A program made the translations under genes and the position numbers. Shown here piece by piece: positions 1 through 8,273 of a stretch of DNA of 64,000 bases. The notes beneath the pieces were generated by a model, which was given only the letters and a program-made list of their open reading frames with translations, ran no database searches and was not told where the DNA came from. The number at the start of each line of letters is the position of its first letter. The first letter of the stretch is position 1. This DNA comes from Oscillospiraceae bacterium (GTDB lineage: Bacteria > Bacillota_A > Clostridia > Oscillospirales > Oscillospiraceae). The DNA lies in contig JAFUES010000007.1 of the NCBI GenBank assembly GCA_017470325.1, forward strand, positions 1-64,000, given 5' to 3'.

Positions 1-40
1 TAGTCGAGTAGACTAAGGGCTCGCACCCTTAGCCCCTCAC

Positions 41-74
41 AGATCCGGACGTGCGGCTTTCCCGCATCCGGCTC
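41..74 (-). ncRNA. group II intron domain V (catalytic hairpin)
   Basis: The minus strand reads GAGCCGGATGCGG, a GAAA-type loop, then CCGCACGTCCGG, the classic 34-nt domain V. The domain VI stem (AAGGG...CCCTTAG) follows at 1-40 and ends in CTACTCGAC, as expected at a group II 3' end. Intact pairing suggests a splicing-competent RNA. Confidence 0.88.
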
Positions 75-92
75 CTCACAGTAACATTCGCT

Positions 93-1391
93 TTAATACA
101 GCGGATAGTAGACTTTGGGCTTGGCAAGTGGATAGCACTTCAGCATGTCAACAAATCCGTTCCATGTGTATGTGCGTCTGCATCCTCGTCTATTCATCGC
201 TTTGAAAAGAAACTGCTGTACCCGATGTAGGAATGCACTAAGCTTGTAGACGTTGAATGTCACCCCATAATACCGGTAGTAACCAACCAGTTTCACATTT
301 AGTTGTTTCACTATGTCTTTCGCAGGCTGGTTCTTGTTATCGTAGAGCCACTCCTTGAATTCTTTCAGCTTCTTCTCAAATTTCTTCCGCGATGTTTTGA
401 CTTTGGGCCACGGGTAGCCTTTCCTGCTCTTACCGTAGTAGAAGGTAAACCCAAGAAAGTCAAATGTCTCCGGCTTTCCCAAACCTCTCGCCTTGCGGTT
501 TTGCTCCGCATATCGCCCGAATTCAATCAGCCTGCTCTTACTATCTTCCAGTTCGAGGTTGAACTTCGCCATGCGTTCTTTGAGCGCCGCATAGTAGTGT
601 TCTGCGTCTGATTTATATTGGAATCCCGCCACAAAATCATCCGCATAATTTACAAGAAAGCATTCGCCTCCTGCCTCTTTCTGAATTACCAGCTTGAACC
701 AAAGTGTCAGTACGTTGTGCATGTATATGTTTGCCAGCGTTGGGCTGATATTTCCACCCTGTATGGTTCCTTCTTCCGAATCTTCATATTTCCCATCGAC
801 CATCACTCCTGCTTTCAGATACTTTCGCACCAGCCACAGGATGTTTGGGTCTTTGATATGCCACTCCAGGAATTTCATCATCCATTCATGATCGATATGG
901 TCGAAGAAGCCTTTTATATCGGCATCCACAATAAAGTTTATCTTGCCGTGTGATACTCGCTGATAAACTTCTTTGACTGCTTCATGGCATCCTCGCTTAG
1001 GCCTGAAACCATACATACAGTTCAGAAACCTTGGCTCATAAATCGCTTCCAGTATCTTCTTTAGTGCCGACTGCACAATTTTATCCTCATAGGCAACAAT
1101 GCCCAGCGGCCGCAGCTTCCCGTTTGCCTTGGGTATATATACCCGCCGTGTCGGGAGTGGCTTGTACGATTTATTCTTCAGACGTTTCACAAGGTCAGCT
1201 ATGTTGCTGTCAAGTTGCTTCCCGTATTCCTCTTTGGTCACCTTATCTATTCCGACTGCCTTCTTTCCGTCCAGTTCCCTGTGACATTCTTTCAGCAGGT
1301 CTTCATTTATAAGATGGTACAGACTTGTGAATATAGGTCTTCTTGTTGCTACTGAAATCTCTGCTATTCTCCCTAATTTCGTTCCCATCAT
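93..1391 (-). CDS. ltrA: group II intron reverse transcriptase/maturase
   Basis: This 432-residue protein binds the intron RNA, helps it splice and copies it into DNA during retrohoming. RT blocks are in order: a PKANGKLRPLGI block near residues 88-99, the YGFRPKRGC block near 127, the QGG block near 213 and the catalytic YADD near 249. The X/thumb domain, including an FDFLGFTFYYGKSRKG stretch, follows. There is no C-terminal H-N-H endonuclease domain, so target entry probably relies on replication forks or single-stranded DNA, as in class C/D-type introns. A GGAGG lies 2 bases before the first ATG and 5 before the second (1388), so the second Met may be the real start. It lies in intron domain IV. 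Confidence 0.93.
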   Translation of the reverse strand: MMGTKLGRIAEISVATRRPIFTSLYHLINEDLLKECHRELDGKKAVGIDKVTKEEYGKQLDSNIADLVKRLKNKSYKPLPTRRVYIPKANGKLRPLGIVAYEDKIVQSALKKILEAIYEPRFLNCMYGFRPKRGCHEAVKEVYQRVSHGKINFIVDADIKGFFDHIDHEWMMKFLEWHIKDPNILWLVRKYLKAGVMVDGKYEDSEEGTIQGGNISPTLANIYMHNVLTLWFKLVIQKEAGGECFLVNYADDFVAGFQYKSDAEHYYAALKERMAKFNLELEDSKSRLIEFGRYAEQNRKARGLGKPETFDFLGFTFYYGKSRKGYPWPKVKTSRKKFEKKLKEFKEWLYDNKNQPAKDIVKQLNVKLVGYYRYYGVTFNVYKLSAFLHRVQQFLFKAMNRRGCRRTYTWNGFVDMLKCYPLAKPKVYYPLY

Positions 1392-1873
1392 TTCCTCCGT
1401 CCCTGAGTACGGATGATGTGTCCTCAGAGAGATTGTTACTGCGTAACCTCCTTCCCTCTGTCGGCATTACCCGACTTCAATGGTACTATGAAGTTATCCG
1501 ACTGCCTGCCGCCCGTTTGACATCCTTCCTTTTCAGTTGGTATATCATACTCTTTTGCGAGAGGCGTCAGGCTCTCCCCAGTTGATGTGTGTCCTCGTTG
1601 TCAAGCATGATCGGCTCTCTGACCCCGCAGTGCCGTACAGTTCTCACCATAACGAGCTGCACAATATTGCCTTCCGCACCAGTTAAGACGTCGGCCAGCT
1701 GGAATAACTAACTTTTCGAGGCTCAATCGCTTTAACGACCCTACTTGCTTGCTGTCTACGCTTGTCAGGTGTCATTACTGGCACCATCCCAAGACTCGCT
1801 AATATCTGGCTGGTTAGGCCTTGGATATACCGGACTTCCACCGGTTAGGCTACACACCCTTGGCTGGGCGCAC
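1392..1873 (-). ncRNA. group II intron 5' part (domains I-III)
   Basis: This stretch without a credible protein gene between the intron 5' end and the maturase start is where domains I-III and the start of domain IV must lie. The 5' GTGCG boundary is visible at 1869-1873. I did not fold the exon-binding loops by hand, so the IBS/EBS pairings are unassigned. Confidence 0.75.
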
Positions 1874-1886
1874 AACTGGAATTTGT

Positions 1887-2492
1887 TTACTTCAAGCTTG
1901 TCGCCTTAATCGCGCCTAAACAGTGAATCCTTACTACACGATTATTATCAGTTTCGGCTATCTTTTGTAACTGTTCTAAAAATGGTCTGACAAGCTCCGG
2001 CCTGCGTTTACCGAGAACACGGAATATTTCTGGTGCTTCCATCCTGACTTTTTCATCTGTATCATGAAGAAGCCCTTCAAATATCGACATATAATCCTCG
2101 TAAACGTCTGGGGTATTTGTAGCGATATTCTCTGATGCCCAGATAAAACTCAGTCTGACCTTTGGATCTTCATCAGAAGAAAAGCGGAAAAGGTTCATCC
2201 AATATGGTTCTACCAGATGATAACTGCCACGCCCTATCCTGCCGAGAGCGTTAACTGCTCGCTCTCTCAAAAGCGGATTTGAACTATCGCAGAAGGAGGC
2301 TATTGTCGGAACCGTATCCTGTACTGACTGTGGATACATAAGCCCCATCTCACCAAGTAGCCAGAGTGTTTTCGCCTGTATTTTCCTCGATTCATGAGCA
2401 AGCAGAGAAGAAACGTACGGTATGCTTTCTTTCCATTTATGCTTGTCCTTTGTCAGGACGCCAAGTTCTTTATATAGTTCTGATTCATTCAA
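1887..2492 (-). CDS. HEAT-repeat protein
   Basis: The 201-residue all-helical protein contains tandem helix pairs of HEAT type: KIQAKTLWLLGEMG, RERAVNALGRIG, KVRLSFIWASENIA, KVRMEAPEIFRVLG and RVVRIHCLGAIKA. The repeats form a curved scaffold used for protein or nucleic-acid binding, and no enzyme motif is visible. The start is TTG at 2492, supported by AAGGTG 8 bases upstream. It lies between the last recognisable tail gene and the group II intron, so it may be cargo of the element or a piece of a second inserted segment. The cellular role is unknown. Confidence 0.7.
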   Translation of the reverse strand: MNESELYKELGVLTKDKHKWKESIPYVSSLLAHESRKIQAKTLWLLGEMGLMYPQSVQDTVPTIASFCDSSNPLLRERAVNALGRIGRGSYHLVEPYWMNLFRFSSDEDPKVRLSFIWASENIATNTPDVYEDYMSIFEGLLHDTDEKVRMEAPEIFRVLGKRRPELVRPFLEQLQKIAETDNNRVVRIHCLGAIKATSLK

Positions 2493-2563
2493 TACGCCAT
2501 CACCTTAAATCTCGAGTTGTCGAGATGGAGTATATCACAATTTTCTGACTTTCGGAAGATGCT

Positions 2564-3214
2564 TTATAGCCGCCCTTCCCGGTAAGTAAAGGTCACAACG
2601 CCTTCTCCCGTAACGGATACCGTGTTGTTTCCATGCCGTAGCTCCAGCTCCGGGATCTCCCATGTTCCCGCGCTGATAGTCTTGATGAAGGATTCTCCAT
2701 CGATCGCCCAGCGGAGAGTTGTTTCCGCAGTTGCCATTACCGCAGGGACCAACGGCATATAATCGTTAGCTAAAACGATGGTGCCTCCGCCAGTGATGCT
2801 CACAATGGTCTCCTCTGTATGGTACAGAAATGAGTCCCCATCATCGCAAGAGAGGATAAGCTCTCCCCTGCCTGTTAACGGACTATAGGAAGGAGCCGCC
2901 TCCAGCGTTCCGACTGCAAAAATGGTCGGGTCCTCTGTCAGAACAACTTGACACAGCCGTCCGGCAAACCGATTCACAACGTTACTGACCAGATCATCGA
3001 AGTAGGCGCGACGACCCAGCATGGTAAAGGTCATTTCAAAGGAGCGCGGCTCGTAGGCTACACGGCCCAGTGCCTCCGTATAACGGATCGGAGAATTTCT
3101 TCCCGGCACCACGATCGTATTGCTCTGCGATTGAGGTGTCGGGAAGTCTACTGCCTCCCGCAGCCAGCCAAGGCTCCTCATGGATACGCCGTTGATAATC
3201 ACATCCGGTTTCAT
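2564..3214 (-). CDS. phage distal tail protein (Dit-like)
   Basis: The 216-residue protein is inferred to form the hub joining the tail tube to the adsorption apparatus. It opens with MKPDVIINGVSMRSLGW, the usual Dit/SPP1 gp19.1-type beginning. Its middle region resembles tail-component proteins, and it sits directly downstream of the tape measure gene with a 4-base ATGA overlap, the standard siphovirus order. The following gene should be the tail-associated lysin/fibre, but it is not present: the HEAT gene and intron follow instead. Family assignment rests on order and N-terminal pattern. Confidence 0.75.
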   Translation of the reverse strand: MKPDVIINGVSMRSLGWLREAVDFPTPQSQSNTIVVPGRNSPIRYTEALGRVAYEPRSFEMTFTMLGRRAYFDDLVSNVVNRFAGRLCQVVLTEDPTIFAVGTLEAAPSYSPLTGRGELILSCDDGDSFLYHTEETIVSITGGGTIVLANDYMPLVPAVMATAETTLRWAIDGESFIKTISAGTWEIPELELRHGNNTVSVTGEGVVTFTYREGRL

Positions 3215-6054
3215 ATACTCAACCTCGCATTCAGCTTTTGCGTCTGGCCAAGGCCGCTGTCGATCGCAGGCAGCAGTTTTCCGACAAGCGTACCGTCATC
3301 CAGATAGATGCCCTTACCGCTGTTGGCAGCAATAATGGACAGGTATTTTTCCATAGCGCTGGTATTCAGCTTCTCCGTCAGCATGGCTTCGAGCTGCTTA
3401 TAGAAACTGCTCAGAGGCAGGATCGCTTCCGCGCCTGCTTCCCCGCCAGCCATCAGAGCACTTCCGTTCATACCGAAGATCGTCGGGCTGGTCATGATAC
3501 CGCCCTGTTTATACCAATCGATAGACAGATGCGGTACGCTGGGAGGCGAGATCGACAACGTTCCGGACACCCGGAAATGCGGAAGCTTGATATGTGGCAG
3601 CTCCAGCTTCAGGCCAGAGAAAAAGCCTTTGATCGTATCGACGACGGCACGCACCTTGTCCCGCGCGGCCTCAATCGGAGTGATGATCGCGGTCTTTATC
3701 CCGTTCCATACGCTGGTCGCTGTGTTCTTGATAGCATTGAAGACGCTGCTGACCGTGTTCTTCACGGTATTGAAAACAGAAGTGACCTTGCTTTTGATCC
3801 CGTCCACAACGGTACTGATCGTTGTCTTGATCCCATTCCAGATTGTGGAGACAGCGGTTTTGATAGCATTGAACACAGTGCTTGCCGTCGTTTTGATGCT
3901 TTCGAGCCGATTGGAAAACAGCTTGACGATCGCATTCCAGATGCCGGAGAAGATCTCTTTGATGCCTTCCCACATCTGCGACCAGTTTCCAGTGAACAGT
4001 CCGATAAATACATCCAGCAGGCCGGTGATCACATCAAGGACCGCGCCGAGCACTGTGGAGACCACATTGAACGCAGCCTCGAAAACAGGAGCGAGATACT
4101 GGCACAGGCCGTCCCATAGGGCCTTCAGCACATCAATAATGGAGCCAAAATCAAAACCGAGCGCGTTCAGCCGATCTGTGATCCCCTGACAAAATGCCTG
4201 GATCTTGGAGACAATTCCCTCCCAGATCGCTGTGATTGCGTTCCGGAATTCTTCATTGGTATCCCAGAGATGCTTAAAGGCAGCCACAAGGACTGCTATC
4301 ACAGCCACCACAGCCAGCACCGGTCCGGAGATGCCGCCGAGCGCAGCGCCGAGCTTTCCGAAGAAACCGGACCCTGCCTTGACCGCGACTCCGAGCTTTC
4401 TCACACCGGTCGCCAGCTTAACAAAGCCCTGCATAGCGGCACCGGCCTTGGATATAACCGTACCGAGGATCACTAGCAGCGGGCCGAGCGCCGCTACGAT
4501 CAGGCCGATCGTCAGAACGGCTTTCCGCTGGCTCTCGCTCATGCCGTTCAGTTTATCTATAAATGCCTGCACCTTCGATACAATCTTTCGGATCGCAGGC
4601 ATCAGCATTTCACCGAAAGAGATCGCCAGCTCCTGCAGCTGTGATTTCAGGATGGTCAGCTGGCCGGACAGGTTATCCTGCATGACAGCAGCCATCTGCT
4701 CTGAAACGCCGTTGTATTCCTCAATCCAATCAATGCCCTCTTCCAGTGCCTGCGACATGGGAATGATCGCACCATCCACAGTCTTCACGAAGGTATCCGA
4801 ACAGTGATCGATCGCGCTGGACAGTTTGGTAATGTCCCCCTCGCCTGCATTCATCAGAGCGAGGAACCCGGACATGGCATTTTTGCCCACCAGCGCCTCC
4901 GCAGCGGCTGCCTGCTCAGACTCGGAAAGCTGAGAAAAGGCCCCGCGGCAATCCGCCAGAATATCTGACAGATCACGCATGGAGCCATCCGCATTGGTAG
5001 TCTGGATCGTTACATCACCGAGCGCCTTGCCGGAGAGCTTGATCTCACCGGTCAGGTTGTTCATGATGGTACGCAGCGCAGTACCGGCCTGCGTGCTCTT
5101 GATACCGGCATTGGCCATCAGACCGATCGCTTCTGCCGTATCCTCTGCACTGAATCCAAGCGCACCGGCGATAGGCGCACAGTATTTGAAGGTCTCGCCC
5201 ATCATGGAGACATTGGTATTGGCATTGGAGCTGGCGGCAGCAAGGATATCTGCGAAGTGACCGGAATCCTGCGCAGACAGGCCAAACGCCGTCAGCGCAT
5301 CTGTCACGATATCCGATGTAGTAGCCAAGTCCTCGCCGGAAGCGGCAGCAAGGTTCATGATACCCTCGATGCCTTCCAGCATGTCGCCGGTCTTCCAACC
5401 GGCCATCGCCATGTAGTTCATGGCTTCTGCTGCTTCCGATGCGGAGAACTTGGTCTTCGCACCCATCTCACGGGCCTTGTCCCGAAGGGCATCCAGATCC
5501 TCGCCGGTCGCACCGGAAACAGCAGCAACCTTGCTCATGGAGGTATCGAAATCCGATGCGGTCTTTACCGCGGCAGCGCCGAGACCGGCCACAGCCATGG
5601 ATGCAGGCATGATCGCCTGCCCCGCGCTCGTAACCGAATCACCGAAAGCCTCGATCTTCTTCCCTGCTTCATCGATTTTCGCCAGAGCCGTGCTGGTGGC
5701 CGCGGCCTCTTCCTGCAGGCGACGGAGCTCCTGCTCGGTCTCAATGATCTCCCTCTGCAGAGCATCATATTTATCCTGACCGAGATCCCCGTTCTCAAGC
5801 TGCTGCTTTGCCTGCTCCTGCGCATCCTTCAGGGCATCGAGCTTTTCTTTTGTGGAGCCGATCGCATCCTTCAGCAGACGCTGTTTATGAGAGAGCAGCT
5901 CCGTGTTGGAAGGGTCCAGCTTCAGCAGCCGATTCACATCTTTCAGGCCGGACTGCGTGGTTTTGATCGTACTGTTAACCGTTTTTAATGCTTTTTCCAG
6001 ACCTGTGGTATCGCCGCCAATTTCTACGGTTATGCCTTTAATACGGCTTGACAA
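3211..6054 (-). CDS. phage tail tape measure protein, TP901 type
   Basis: The 947-residue protein sets tail length and is expelled during DNA injection. Residues 1-125 are strongly coiled-coil (LKDAQEQAKQQLENG, ETEQELRRLQEE). Then comes the TP901 core (FDTSMSKVAAVSGATGEDL, MAMAGWKTGDMLEGI), hydrophobic segments near 510-590, and a run of 11-residue repeats rich in F/W and IK near 725-790. The start is TTG at 6054, with GGGAGG seven bases upstream, just after the stop of the frameshifted chaperone at 6073. Length is in the normal siphovirus range. Confidence 0.95.
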   Translation of the reverse strand: MSSRIKGITVEIGGDTTGLEKALKTVNSTIKTTQSGLKDVNRLLKLDPSNTELLSHKQRLLKDAIGSTKEKLDALKDAQEQAKQQLENGDLGQDKYDALQREIIETEQELRRLQEEAAATSTALAKIDEAGKKIEAFGDSVTSAGQAIMPASMAVAGLGAAAVKTASDFDTSMSKVAAVSGATGEDLDALRDKAREMGAKTKFSASEAAEAMNYMAMAGWKTGDMLEGIEGIMNLAAASGEDLATTSDIVTDALTAFGLSAQDSGHFADILAAASSNANTNVSMMGETFKYCAPIAGALGFSAEDTAEAIGLMANAGIKSTQAGTALRTIMNNLTGEIKLSGKALGDVTIQTTNADGSMRDLSDILADCRGAFSQLSESEQAAAAEALVGKNAMSGFLALMNAGEGDITKLSSAIDHCSDTFVKTVDGAIIPMSQALEEGIDWIEEYNGVSEQMAAVMQDNLSGQLTILKSQLQELAISFGEMLMPAIRKIVSKVQAFIDKLNGMSESQRKAVLTIGLIVAALGPLLVILGTVISKAGAAMQGFVKLATGVRKLGVAVKAGSGFFGKLGAALGGISGPVLAVVAVIAVLVAAFKHLWDTNEEFRNAITAIWEGIVSKIQAFCQGITDRLNALGFDFGSIIDVLKALWDGLCQYLAPVFEAAFNVVSTVLGAVLDVITGLLDVFIGLFTGNWSQMWEGIKEIFSGIWNAIVKLFSNRLESIKTTASTVFNAIKTAVSTIWNGIKTTISTVVDGIKSKVTSVFNTVKNTVSSVFNAIKNTATSVWNGIKTAIITPIEAARDKVRAVVDTIKGFFSGLKLELPHIKLPHFRVSGTLSISPPSVPHLSIDWYKQGGIMTSPTIFGMNGSALMAGGEAGAEAILPLSSFYKQLEAMLTEKLNTSAMEKYLSIIAANSGKGIYLDDGTLVGKLLPAIDSGLGQTQKLNARLSI
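3685..3882 (-). repeat. six tandem 33-bp (11-residue) repeats in the tape measure gene
   Basis: Six contiguous 11-residue units are seen: STVFNAIKTAV, STIWNGIKTTI, STVVDGIKSKV, TSVFNTVKNTV, SSVFNAIKNTA and TSVWNGIKTAI. Bulky aromatics recur every 11 residues, the pattern known from tape measure proteins where repeat number scales with tail length. The DNA is diverged enough that it should not be mistaken for a recent tandem duplication. Confidence 0.85.
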
Positions 6055-6072
6055 AGCTGTCGCCTCCCTTCA

Positions 6073-6623
6073 TCAGAAATTATTGAAGTCCTCCTGATTT
6101 GCCTGACGCACAGAGGACTTCTCAGCATATTTGTAATCGTCATTCCCCTTCTCCGTCCATATATCCAAAACCATGCCTATTGTCAGCAGGTCCAGATCCG
6201 GCAGAGAAAGGCCGATCTCCAGACAGCGGAGCAGAAATAACGGTGTGGTTATTTCCCGGCTGCTGGGATTCCGTTTTTTTTAGACTGGATGTCCGTTACC
6301 AGATTGGAGCCCCACAGCTCCAGAATCTCCGGCAGGATCTCATAGATGGAGAACATTTCAAATTCATCCAGCCAGTCGTCGATGCTGCCGGGAATACTGT
6401 GATCCGCGTGAAGGGCCATGATATAGGCGACGTTTTCAAAGATCTCCAGATCCTCAATCTGAATATCCTCACCGTCTTCCGTCTTGCCCTTATACGACGC
6501 CTCCAGCTTGGACAGGTCTTTAAAAATGTCCCGCTTGAATTTGATCCGATACAGACGCGGGATCGCGGCAGAGGCACGGAACCGTACCTCTTTGCCGCAG
6601 ACAAGAACAGTTTTCTCCAGCAT
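6073..6623 (-). CDS. tail assembly chaperone, -1 frameshift product (gpGT-like)
   Basis: This is the inferred 183-residue fusion made when ribosomes slip back one base on A_AAA_AAC at 6273-6279. The 0 frame supplies 117 residues. The -1 frame then runs 66 codons, starting RNPSSREITT, passing GMVLDIWTEKGNDDY and ending QEDFNNF, before a stop at 6073-6075 just ahead of the tape measure start. That tail (M.LD...EKGNDDY) is typical of the second tail chaperone of HK97-like siphophages. Such G/GT pairs coat the tape measure before tube assembly in lambda-like phages. The frameshift is inferred from sequence, not measured. Confidence 0.82.
6249..6623 (-). CDS. tail assembly chaperone, short form (gpG-like)
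   Basis: The 124-residue product of normal reading starts MLEKTVLVCGKEVRF, a common beginning of phage tail chaperones. It has an acidic C-terminal half, and the slippery A-run lies 7 codons before its end. It lies between the major tail protein and the tape measure, the canonical place for gpG. It should act in the cytoplasm and be absent from mature virions. Only the ratio of the short to the frameshifted form needs experimental measurement. Confidence 0.85.
   Translation of the reverse strand: MLEKTVLVCGKEVRFRASAAIPRLYRIKFKRDIFKDLSKLEASYKGKTEDGEDIQIEDLEIFENVAYIMALHADHSIPGSIDDWLDEFEMFSIYEILPEILELWGSNLVTDIQSKKNGIPAAGK
6273..6279 (-). promoter_or_regulatory. -1 programmed frameshift site A_AAA_AAC
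   Basis: On the minus strand the codons are TCT AAA AAA AAC GGA. The heptamer fits X_XXY_YYZ in the reading frame of the chaperone, and the -1 frame is open for a further 66 codons with chaperone-like residues. Eight consecutive A's make slippage likely. I did not establish a downstream pseudoknot. Confidence 0.8.
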
Positions 6624-6626
6624 GGC

Positions 6627-7235
6627 TTATTCCTCCGGCTCCGGCTCCTGCTCCGGCTCAGCAGCCGCGACCACGGGCACATACACAGACTGATACCAGT
6701 TGGCATAGGTGGCCGCAGCCGTATTGTCGCCGGTCCGGGATTTGACCAGACCGTCCTCACGGGGATCAGCCGTCAGGGACAGGGTCTCCGTACCTGGCTC
6801 GATCGTCTCCTCCTTGGTGGATGACTCGATGCTCGGACGCGAGGCGGAGCAGTTATACATGACATGCCGAATTGCACGTTCATCGCCGTCAAACTCAAAG
6901 AGCAGCGCAAACTTCACGTTCGCGGAGCTGTCAGACTTCTCCACCAGCACGCCGTTGTCGTCAAGGGTCTCCTTCAGGATCTCCGTCCGGAACCACTCCG
7001 GGATCAGCGCGATCTCCAGATCGCCGCTGTAGCCGTTGTTGGCGTAACTGCGGAAATACACAATGCCGTCAGCATAGAACGGAGAACTGTCGCCCTCTGC
7101 GTCGAGGGTGATGCTGACCGCGCCGGGGATGGCTCTTGGAGCCGCATAGGTGTACTGCGTGACGCCTTCCACTACCTCTTCGGTCAGCTTGGCGGCATGC
7201 ACGTTTTTCAGGTTGTATTTGACTTTATTGCTCAT
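6627..7235 (-). CDS. phage major tail (tube) protein, phi13-type
   Basis: The 202-residue protein polymerises into the flexible tail tube. It begins MSNKVKYNLKNVHAAKLTEE and contains the block PRAIPGAVSITLDAEGDSSPFYADG, typical of the phi13 family of major tail proteins. An acidic Glu/Pro tail (EPEQEPEPEE) closes the protein. The start codon lies inside the 3' end of the preceding connector gene (11-base overlap). It is followed by the tail chaperone gene, as in other HK97-class siphophages. The N- and C-terminal halves show no frameshift or truncation. Confidence 0.88.
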   Translation of the reverse strand: MSNKVKYNLKNVHAAKLTEEVVEGVTQYTYAAPRAIPGAVSITLDAEGDSSPFYADGIVYFRSYANNGYSGDLEIALIPEWFRTEILKETLDDNGVLVEKSDSSANVKFALLFEFDGDERAIRHVMYNCSASRPSIESSTKEETIEPGTETLSLTADPREDGLVKSRTGDNTAAATYANWYQSVYVPVVAAAEPEQEPEPEE

Positions 7236-7557
7236 GGGGATTTACCTCCAGCTCGAAAGAATACAGGACCTCATAGAGCTGTTCGCTCTCGATCCATACT
7301 TCAGATTTGTCATAAAAAATGCCGCGCTCATCCAGCACGGCTTCGATACGGTCCTCGGTCTCCGGGTTCTTCTCATCGGTATAGAGCTCAATATGGACCT
7401 CATTGATCTTGTAATAGACCCGGCCATCCGCGGCAAAGTTGTCGCTGGCCGGACAGAGGAAACAGAGAAAAGGCGGAGCTGGGGATTCTCCCTCTGCAAA
7501 GTGATCGTAGGCAAACGGAAGCCCGATTGCCTCCATAATGCTTATCAGATTATCCAT
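7225..7557 (-). CDS. phage tail terminator/completion-type protein
   Basis: The 110-residue protein probably caps the tail tube and docks it to the head connector. It has alternating strand-rich segments (VYYKINEVHIELYTDEKN, VLYSFELEVN) and a PETEDRIEAVLDERGI stretch seen in tail-terminator-like proteins of Gram-positive phages. Placement between the HK97 gp10-like gene and the major tail gene is the main support. Both ends overlap neighbouring genes, showing tight translational coupling. It could equally be annotated as a conserved phage protein of unknown function. Confidence 0.65.
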   Translation of the reverse strand: MDNLISIMEAIGLPFAYDHFAEGESPAPPFLCFLCPASDNFAADGRVYYKINEVHIELYTDEKNPETEDRIEAVLDERGIFYDKSEVWIESEQLYEVLYSFELEVNPHEQ

Positions 7558-7933
7558 TGCGCAGCGTCCTCCCTATTTCTGTTTCAAGCTCCTCAATGCC
7601 GTCCTGTTCTGCAGGCGCGATGTGGACCCGGGCTGCTACCCGACCGCCGTTGCGCTTGGCATGGCCATGTTCCAGCAGATGCGCGATCATATACCGTGTC
7701 GGAGAATATACCGTAATCTCCAGCGCCGATGAGCTCTCCTTTGTGGTCTTGGTCCGCCAGCTTTTTGCATAGCGTCCGGTCCGTTCCGGAGCCCCCGCCG
7801 TGATCTCCTTCTTCACGGTATTGGCAGCTTTTTTCACAGCGGCTTTTACACCTTCTGTGGTGGTATCCGCATAATTGTCCAGCTCCTGCATAACCGCATC
7901 GGCAAGGCCGTCTATGCTCACTCGTCTGGCCAC
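7550..7933 (-). CDS. HK97 gp10-family head-tail joining protein
   Basis: The 127-residue protein of the HK97 gp10/neck family has an N-terminal helix (ISIDGLADAV-like) followed by KKAANTVKKEITAGAPERTGRYAKSW. The APxRTGxYxxSW core is the family signature. An EHGHAKRNGGRVAARVHIAPA segment follows, matching the usual H.k..GG.v...pHi.pA ending. It acts at the head-tail interface during virion assembly. Gene order (head closure, gp10, terminator, major tail) agrees with this role. Confidence 0.86.
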   Translation of the reverse strand: MARRVSIDGLADAVMQELDNYADTTTEGVKAAVKKAANTVKKEITAGAPERTGRYAKSWRTKTTKESSSALEITVYSPTRYMIAHLLEHGHAKRNGGRVAARVHIAPAEQDGIEELETEIGRTLRNG

Positions 7934-7937
7934 AGGA

Positions 7938-8273
7938 TCACCTCTCTGTCAGATTGCAGTGGAGCTTTCGGCTGTTTCGCTTGAAGCCCATATCGTCCAC
8001 ATGCACGATATCGTAGATGCGGTCGCCCAGCAGGATTCTGTAGTTCTTCGCCGTGACCGCCTCGGTCTCTGTGGAAAACCGGACCGTGAAATCCATGCGG
8101 TCCTCCTCCACAGTATGCGCCGCGTTCTCTGCCTCATCGCCGGTTTGTGTGGACGGTGTCGCCCAGCAGGAGAAATAATCCTGCCAGACTGATTTGTGAT
8201 TCCCGTACTTGTCGGTCACCGTCTCATTTTTCTGGATGGTGATCCGGACGCGGAGCCCTGCAATATTCATCAC
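7938..8273 (-). CDS. phage head closure / head-tail adaptor protein (SPP1 gp16-like)
   Basis: The 111-residue beta-rich protein starts MMNIAGLRVRITIQKNETV and contains DKYGNHKSVW and GDRIYDIVHVDDMG. These are the standard landmarks of the phage_H_T_join family that plugs the portal after DNA packaging. Its start overlaps the stop of the upstream connector gene, so they are translated together. No anomalies are seen. Confidence 0.86.
   Translation of the reverse strand: MMNIAGLRVRITIQKNETVTDKYGNHKSVWQDYFSCWATPSTQTGDEAENAAHTVEEDRMDFTVRFSTETEAVTAKNYRILLGDRIYDIVHVDDMGFKRNSRKLHCNLTER

Larger units (their letters stand above)
1..1873 (-). mobile_element. group II intron, near-complete, minus strand
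   Basis: A self-splicing retroelement reads right to left. Its 5' end is at 1873, where the minus strand begins with the group II signature GTGCGCCCAGCC. The maturase gene occupies the middle, and a canonical domain V followed by a domain VI stem sits at the 3' end against the window edge. Total length of about 1.87 kb is usual for an ORF-bearing bacterial group II intron. The exon flank at 1874-1886 follows the HEAT-repeat gene stop by 13 bases, so no coding frame is cut on that side. The exact 3' splice site is within the first few bases or just outside the window. Confidence 0.9.

Noticed and set aside
1031..1585. Plus-strand short frames over the group II intron
   Set aside because: They are opposite the maturase or in the intron RNA domains and show no protein features.
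3685..3882. Possible CRISPR-like periodicity
   Set aside because: The repeat is a coding 33-bp unit in the tape measure gene with no unique spacers; no CRISPR array is visible in the window.
6099..6824. Plus-strand open frame over the tail chaperone and major tail genes
   Set aside because: The minus-strand genes have clear families and the frameshift explains the gap to the tape measure.
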